Part shown: positions 59,903 through 64,000 of the stretch, in pieces | Position numbering within the stretch: position 1 is the first letter of the stretch | How the letters are laid out: the number at the start of each line of letters is the position of its first letter | Made by a program: the position numbers and the translations under genes | From: Ruminococcus sp. | Lineage (GTDB): Bacteria > Bacillota > Clostridia > Oscillospirales > Ruminococcaceae | Reading direction: 5' to 3' | Assembly (NCBI GenBank): GCA_019420505.1 | Contig: JAHZHC010000020.1 | Coordinates: 80,130 to 144,129 of the forward strand | Length of the DNA stretch: 64,000 bases | The notes under the pieces: model-generated | What the model was told of the DNA's origin: nothing | Database searches by the model: none | Seen by the model: only the letters and a program-made list of their open reading frames with translations

Positions 59903-62599
59903 TTACTCTGTTCTCAGTGCAACAACAGGATCCTTCTTCGCCGCAATTCTTGACGGGAACAATCCCGCAATCAGCGTCAGAACCATGCTTATAATAACAA
60001 GAATTACTGCTCCGCCAACCGGTATAGCCGCCTTCATCGGTACATCTGTAATGTGCCCGATAACCGCATTTATCGGTATAGTCAGCAGATAAGATAATCC
60101 AATACCGATAATTCCGGCAGCAAATCCAACAATAAGTGTTTCTGCATTGAACACTCTTGATATATCTTTCTTTGAAGCTCCGATACTTCTTAGTATACCG
60201 ATTTCCTTGGTTCTCTCAAGAACAGAAATATAAGTTATAATACCAATCATAATTGAAGAAACTACAAGAGAAATTGCAACAAACGCAATAAGTACATAAC
60301 TGATTGAGTTAATAATTGTTGTTACCGACGACATCATCAGTCCGATATAATCCGTATATTCAATTTTATCTGCCTCATCACCGTCATCGTTATAATCATC
60401 AATAATTTCAGTAATACGCTCCTTTGCCTCAAAATCCTTTGGATAAATATTTATTCCCGAAGGCTTTTCTTCTGATGAATATCCCAGAATTTCCATGTTA
60501 CCGTCATATGTTGCCGATGAAACAACCGACTCCCCTTTGCCGTTGTTTTTCAAAGCGTCTGCCTGTTCCTTAACCATCTGCTGTAATAATGCCATCTGTT
60601 CTTCAGTCAAGGACTCAAAATATTTTTTCTGTACATCAGTCATTTTTGACGGATCAAGCTGAGTCATATCAGTCATCTGTGAAGCTTCAGACTTCTTTCC
60701 GCCGTTATTGTTAGACGTAATTACCTTTACATCTTTATTGTCCATATCCTCGTCAGTTGCAAATTTAAGTCCGGTAAAAATATCAGTGTCAGCATTGTTT
60801 TCCTGATCTTTCACTATCTCACTGGAGCTGACCTTGTCAAGAAGATACTGAGTAAGATCATGCCTGTAACCGATCGCACCGCCGATTGATGAAGCTGCTG
60901 CGTCCTCCGACGGCCTGACAATTCCTACAACATTCAGCTCAATTCCCTTGTCAACAACTGACTTCATATAGCTTTCATCTTCACTTTTATCAACCCAAAG
61001 TCCGTTTTCCTTTGCATATTTGTCAGTAGGAGAAATCAGCTTAAATTTCAGATCCAAAAGCTCATCATATGTGTAAACAGTCTGATCCGAGTCAATTTCT
61101 ATCTTCTCTCCCACAACAGCCTTCTTCATAACTCCCTGAAGCTTTGACGAATCAAGAATTCCCAATGAATAAAGCACATAATCATTAAGCTCATTATATT
61201 CATCAACAACAAGAACAATTTCATTATATTTCTCAGGAAGCTTTCCGGCAATAACTTCATATTGATTCTTTATAAGCTCTTCATTGTCAATCATTTCAGA
61301 CCAGACATCAGCATTTGCCATTCCTATAGATGACATAGATTCAATCTGCTCTTCCGAATAAAATCCGGTGTCTTGCAATAAAGTAGACGGATTGACCTGT
61401 ACAACTTTATCCGATGTATCTGCCTTATATACCGTCAAAGGCGCAGAATAACTGTACTGAATATCAGTCGTAAGTTCTTTCAGTTCATCATTTTTATCAA
61501 TAAAAGATTTGAATTTTTCAAGATTATTGATCTTAGTTCCCTTCAGGAAAGCTTCGATTTGTTTTCCAAGCTGGTTTCTGGAATAAATTTTGTTCATATC
61601 ATGATCATGATTTACTTCCTCATCTGACATTGACTGCATAAACTCGGCAAAATTAGTATTAGTTTTGGTTATCTGCAAAGGATAACTTGAAAGAGTATCC
61701 TCCTGCACCTGGTCGATATATTTCTGAACACCGTGTGACAATGATAAAATCAACGCAATTCCAATAATACCGATAGACCCTGCAAATGAAGTCAGAAATG
61801 TCCTTCCCTTTTTGGTCAGCAGATTATTTCGGCTGAGTGATAAAGCCGTCAGAAAAGACATGGATGTCTTTTTGCCTTTTTTATTAACCTTTTCAGCTTT
61901 GTCCGTCTTATCTTCACCTTGCTCATAAGGCGCAGTGTCATCAGTGATCCTGCCGTCTAAAAGCCTTATAATACGGCTCGAATATTTATCTGCAAGTTCA
62001 GGATTATGAGTAACCATTATTATCAGCTTATCTTTTGAAATCTTCTTTAAGATCTCCATAACCTGAACACTGGTTTCAGAATCCAAGGCTCCCGTAGGCT
62101 CATCTGCCAGAAGTATATCCGGATCATTAATAAGCGCTCTCGCAATAGCAACCCTCTGCATCTGTCCGCCTGACATCTGATTAGGCTTTTTATGGATCTG
62201 ATCTCCCAGGCCCACCTGATTGAGCACATCGATCGCCCTCTGACGTCTTTCGGATTTAGATACGCCCGACAATGTCAACGCAAGTTCAACGTTCGATAAA
62301 ACAGTTTGATGAGGTATCAGGTTATAGTTCTGGAATACAAAGCCTATAGAATGATTTCGATATGTGTCCCAGTCACTGTCTTTGAAATCTTTTGTGGATT
62401 TTCCGTTAATAATTAAATCTCCGCTGGTGTATCTGTCAAGGCCTCCGATAATATTAAGCAAAGTCGTTTTTCCACAGCCTGACGGACCAAGGATCGAAAC
62501 AAATTCACTTTCACGGAATTGAATATCAACGCCCTTTAAAGCCTTTACAACAGAATCGCCTGATACATAATCCTTAACAATGTTTGTTAGTTTGAGCAT
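59903..62599 (-). CDS. MacB-like ABC transporter: fused ATPase and FtsX-type permease
   Basis: An 898-aa protein. The N-terminal ATPase (about 1-225) has Walker A ILGPSGCGKTTLLN, signature QMSGGQMQRVAIARAL, and Walker B LLADEPTGALDSET. One membrane helix follows (about 270-290), then a large extracytoplasmic domain (about 295-760) and three membrane helices in the FtsX/MacB domain (about 765-898, with VLERTKEIGILRSIGASKKDISRVF and the final FPSRIAAKKDPVVALRTE). These mechanotransmitters export peptides or signal envelope stress without carrying substrate through a channel. It probably forms a homodimer. Confidence 0.92.
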   Translation of the reverse strand: MLKLTNIVKDYVSGDSVVKALKGVDIQFRESEFVSILGPSGCGKTTLLNIIGGLDRYTSGDLIINGKSTKDFKDSDWDTYRNHSIGFVFQNYNLIPHQTVLSNVELALTLSGVSKSERRQRAIDVLNQVGLGDQIHKKPNQMSGGQMQRVAIARALINDPDILLADEPTGALDSETSVQVMEILKKISKDKLIIMVTHNPELADKYSSRIIRLLDGRITDDTAPYEQGEDKTDKAEKVNKKGKKTSMSFLTALSLSRNNLLTKKGRTFLTSFAGSIGIIGIALILSLSHGVQKYIDQVQEDTLSSYPLQITKTNTNFAEFMQSMSDEEVNHDHDMNKIYSRNQLGKQIEAFLKGTKINNLEKFKSFIDKNDELKELTTDIQYSYSAPLTVYKADTSDKVVQVNPSTLLQDTGFYSEEQIESMSSIGMANADVWSEMIDNEELIKNQYEVIAGKLPEKYNEIVLVVDEYNELNDYVLYSLGILDSSKLQGVMKKAVVGEKIEIDSDQTVYTYDELLDLKFKLISPTDKYAKENGLWVDKSEDESYMKSVVDKGIELNVVGIVRPSEDAAASSIGGAIGYRHDLTQYLLDKVSSSEIVKDQENNADTDIFTGLKFATDEDMDNKDVKVITSNNNGGKKSEASQMTDMTQLDPSKMTDVQKKYFESLTEEQMALLQQMVKEQADALKNNGKGESVVSSATYDGNMEILGYSSEEKPSGINIYPKDFEAKERITEIIDDYNDDGDEADKIEYTDYIGLMMSSVTTIINSISYVLIAFVAISLVVSSIMIGIITYISVLERTKEIGILRSIGASKKDISRVFNAETLIVGFAAGIIGIGLSYLLTIPINAVIGHITDVPMKAAIPVGGAVILVIISMVLTLIAGLFPSRIAAKKDPVVALRTE

Positions 62600-62789
62600 A
62601 GTGTCTTCCTTTCAAAATCAGTTTTACCCCTACATATATATTTTTCAGTAATTATACTCCTCATTTGTTAACTGCGTATAAACAAAAACGCACATTTTGA
62701 CGAAGATCAAATATTATTTTTACTTCTTATTTTTTACAAAACAGCATATCATTCTATAAGTAACGTTTCTAAAAGAAAGGACAAGTAAA

Positions 62790-63749
62790 ATGAAAAAGCA
62801 GATTGAAATAATGATTATATTCGGCATATTTCTTATGCTCATACCCTGTATATCCTTTATTAGTAAAAACGAAAACCGAATCGGTAAAAACAGTGAAAGC
62901 AATACAGTAAAAATTCTTTTTACCAAAAAAGATAGAATTGAGGAAATTTCACTGGAAGACTATATGATTGGCTCTGTTCTTGCTCAAATGCCCGCCGATT
63001 TTGAAGAAGAAGCATTGAAATCACAAGCTGTTCTGACTCATACCTATATACTAAGACGTCAGATAACTGAACAGTCAAACCCTGATAAAAAACTGAATGG
63101 AGCAGATATCAGCGATGACAGTTCCCTTTATCAAAGCTATTTTACCGAGGAACAGGCAAAAAAATTCTACGGTGACGACTATGAAAAAACCTATAAAAAG
63201 GTTTCTGATGCAGTAAATTCAGTGAAAAATAAGATTCTTACATATGAAAATGAACCGATTATTGTCGCATTTCACGCTATTTCAAGCGGTTCAACTGAAT
63301 CAGCAGAAAATATGTGGGGAGAAAAAATCCCATATTTAATTTCTGTAAACAGCAGCTGGGACACAAAAAATGATGGCTTTGAAAAAACAACCGACTTCAC
63401 TGCTGACGAGCTTTCCGCAAGGCTTTCCTCAGTATTTCCTGAATTAAAATCATCAGAACTTAAAGAAAACAGTATTAAAATTGAGAAAAGCTCCGACTGC
63501 GGCTCTGTTCTAAGTTTAAAAATAGACAACCAAACTCTTAGCGGAATTGAATTTTCCAATGCACTTTCTCTTCCCTCACCTTGTTTTACATTAAAATTTA
63601 AAGACAACTCTTACACAATAAAAACCAAAGGTTACGGACATCTTGTGGGTATGAGCCAATATGGTGCCAACTACATGGCAAAGGACGGAAAAAATTACGA
63701 TGAAATACTTGCTCACTACTTTCCCGAAACAAGCCTTACAGACAATTGA
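62790..63749 (+). CDS. spoIID: SpoIID/LytB domain protein (stage II sporulation protein D-like), catalytic Glu replaced
   Basis: A 319-aa membrane-anchored (about 5-24) SpoIID-family peptidoglycan lytic transglycosylase homologue. Family blocks: ISLEDYMIGSVLAQMPADFEEEALKSQAVLTHTYIL, VAFHAISSGSTESAENMWGEKIPYLISV, and the C-terminal GYGHLVGMSQYGANYMAKDGKNYDEILAHYFP. In active SpoIID the motif reads AEMP, with Glu as the catalytic residue; here it is AQMP (Gln66). The protein may be inactive or use another acid. SpoIID acts in forespore engulfment, so the gene suggests a sporulating lineage. Its own terminator follows. Confidence 0.88.
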   Translation: MKKQIEIMIIFGIFLMLIPCISFISKNENRIGKNSESNTVKILFTKKDRIEEISLEDYMIGSVLAQMPADFEEEALKSQAVLTHTYILRRQITEQSNPDKKLNGADISDDSSLYQSYFTEEQAKKFYGDDYEKTYKKVSDAVNSVKNKILTYENEPIIVAFHAISSGSTESAENMWGEKIPYLISVNSSWDTKNDGFEKTTDFTADELSARLSSVFPELKSSELKENSIKIEKSSDCGSVLSLKIDNQTLSGIEFSNALSLPSPCFTLKFKDNSYTIKTKGYGHLVGMSQYGANYMAKDGKNYDEILAHYFPETSLTDN

Positions 63750-63780
63750 TCTATATAAAAATATTATTAATCCAAAAAAC

Positions 63781-63820
63781 AATGCACATTCAGATTGAAT
63801 AAATCGGAATGTGCATTTTG
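63781..63820 (+). terminator. Terminator of spoIID
   Basis: AATGCACATTC (63781-63791) / GAATGTGCATT (63807-63817) followed by TTG; also preceded by AAAAAAC, so it may work both ways. Confidence 0.65.
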
Positions 63821-63844
63821 CATAGTTTTACAGCACTTAAATTG

Positions 63845-64000
63845 TGCAATGCTACAAACTTTGTTCATATTTCATTCAAAGTTGCACGTTTGCGTGCAAA
63901 AAATGCCGAAATAAGCCTATTAGTAGAGGGGGGTGCTCGGCCGCACGGGCCAACTCACGTTGTCAGTTTGTGATATTTAAAGCTCTGACCCCGCTGTGGT
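63845..64000 (+). repeat. Dispersed structured repeat, copy E (with extended flank)
   Basis: Nearly identical to the reverse complement of copy D over the flank (CAAACTTTGTTCATATTTC onward, hairpin TTGCACG-TTTG-CGTGCAA, AATAAGCCTATTAGTAGAGGGG), and similar in the core (GGGGT..ACCCC outer stem; CTCAC..GTGAT). The inner hairpin is GGCC-gcacg-GGCC instead of AGCGC..GCGCT. It runs to the window edge. Confidence 0.75.

Noticed and set aside
59734..59994. Plus-strand ORF with TTG start and a very strong AGGAGGTGAT site
   Set aside because: The GGAGG is the right arm of the perfect 12-bp terminator hairpin of the minus-strand unit (59692-59723), and the frame overlaps the 34-aa peptide gene and the end of the ABC transporter antisense.

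Overview
The window looks like chromosome of a low-GC, Gram-positive, anaerobic gut-type Clostridia, most likely a Ruminococcus-like member of the Ruminococcaceae/Oscillospiraceae. The grounds are an AT-rich sequence with purine-rich GGAGG ribosome sites and consensus TTGACA-17-TATAAT promoters, pyruvate phosphate dikinase, SpoIID, ECF-type vitamin uptake, a cobalamin riboswitch, sortase-type surface anchoring and LytTR/DUF3021 regulation. I see no transposase, phage gene or CRISPR array. Species-level placement is inference.

Layout. 1-6.5 kb: housekeeping and stress genes (small multidrug export protein, WYL regulator with two GyrI-like effector-binding proteins, release factor 3, GNAT acetyltransferase, DUF815 ATPase). 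6.6-13.4 kb: tRNA-Arg, KtrB/KtrA-type potassium uptake, a LytTR-DUF3021-ABC operon and a sodium:solute symporter. 13.7-19.5 kb: initiator tRNA-Met, tRNA-Ala, a secreted papain-like protease with four C-terminal repeats, a small Cys-rich protein, a type I toxin-antitoxin locus of Fst/holin-like design, a MATE transporter and a 21-codon peptide gene. 19.6-37.1 kb: one long plus-strand cobalamin locus. 37.2-52.6 kb: a minus-strand surface-polysaccharide operon. 52.9-57.4 kb: glmU and ppdK. 57.5-64 kb: small secreted proteins, a MacB-like ABC transporter, and SpoIID.

The centrepiece is the cobalamin locus. A promoter and a cobalamin riboswitch precede a 59-aa DNA-binding-type protein, a 1347-aa surface protein ending in a sortase-like SPDTG signal, a membrane-anchored DUF4430 protein, an alpha/alpha-toroid (prenyltransferase/squalene-oxidase repeat) protein, a MoxR ATPase, a DUF58 protein, a polytopic transglutaminase-fold protein whose nucleophile position is Ser, a second small DUF4430 protein, and then EcfT, a fused double EcfA ATPase and an ECF S component. 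An alpha/alpha toroid plus a DUF4430 beta domain is the fold pair of animal transcobalamin and intrinsic factor. I infer a surface corrinoid-capture system that hands its cargo to an ECF importer, with a MoxR/DUF58/transglutaminase-like module built in.

The polysaccharide operon runs from one promoter near 52.73 kb: two GT4 glycosyltransferases, GlmS, a radical SAM/SPASM protein, two pairs of polysaccharide pyruvyltransferase plus F420-dehydrogenase-beta-like Fe-S protein, a polymerase, a GT2, a flippase and two VanZ-like proteins. No initiating sugar-phosphate transferase or chain-length regulator is present here.

Other signals outside ordinary annotation: a dispersed repeat of about 65 nt core (four copies) whose internal hairpin changes sequence but keeps its pairing; a shared TTGCACAAAA element upstream of several small/secreted-protein genes; Shine-Dalgarno sites separated from the start codon by a hairpin (ktrA-like gene, glmU); two terminator-like hairpins in the ppdK leader; and a G8 tract just before the cell-wall anchor of the largest surface protein.
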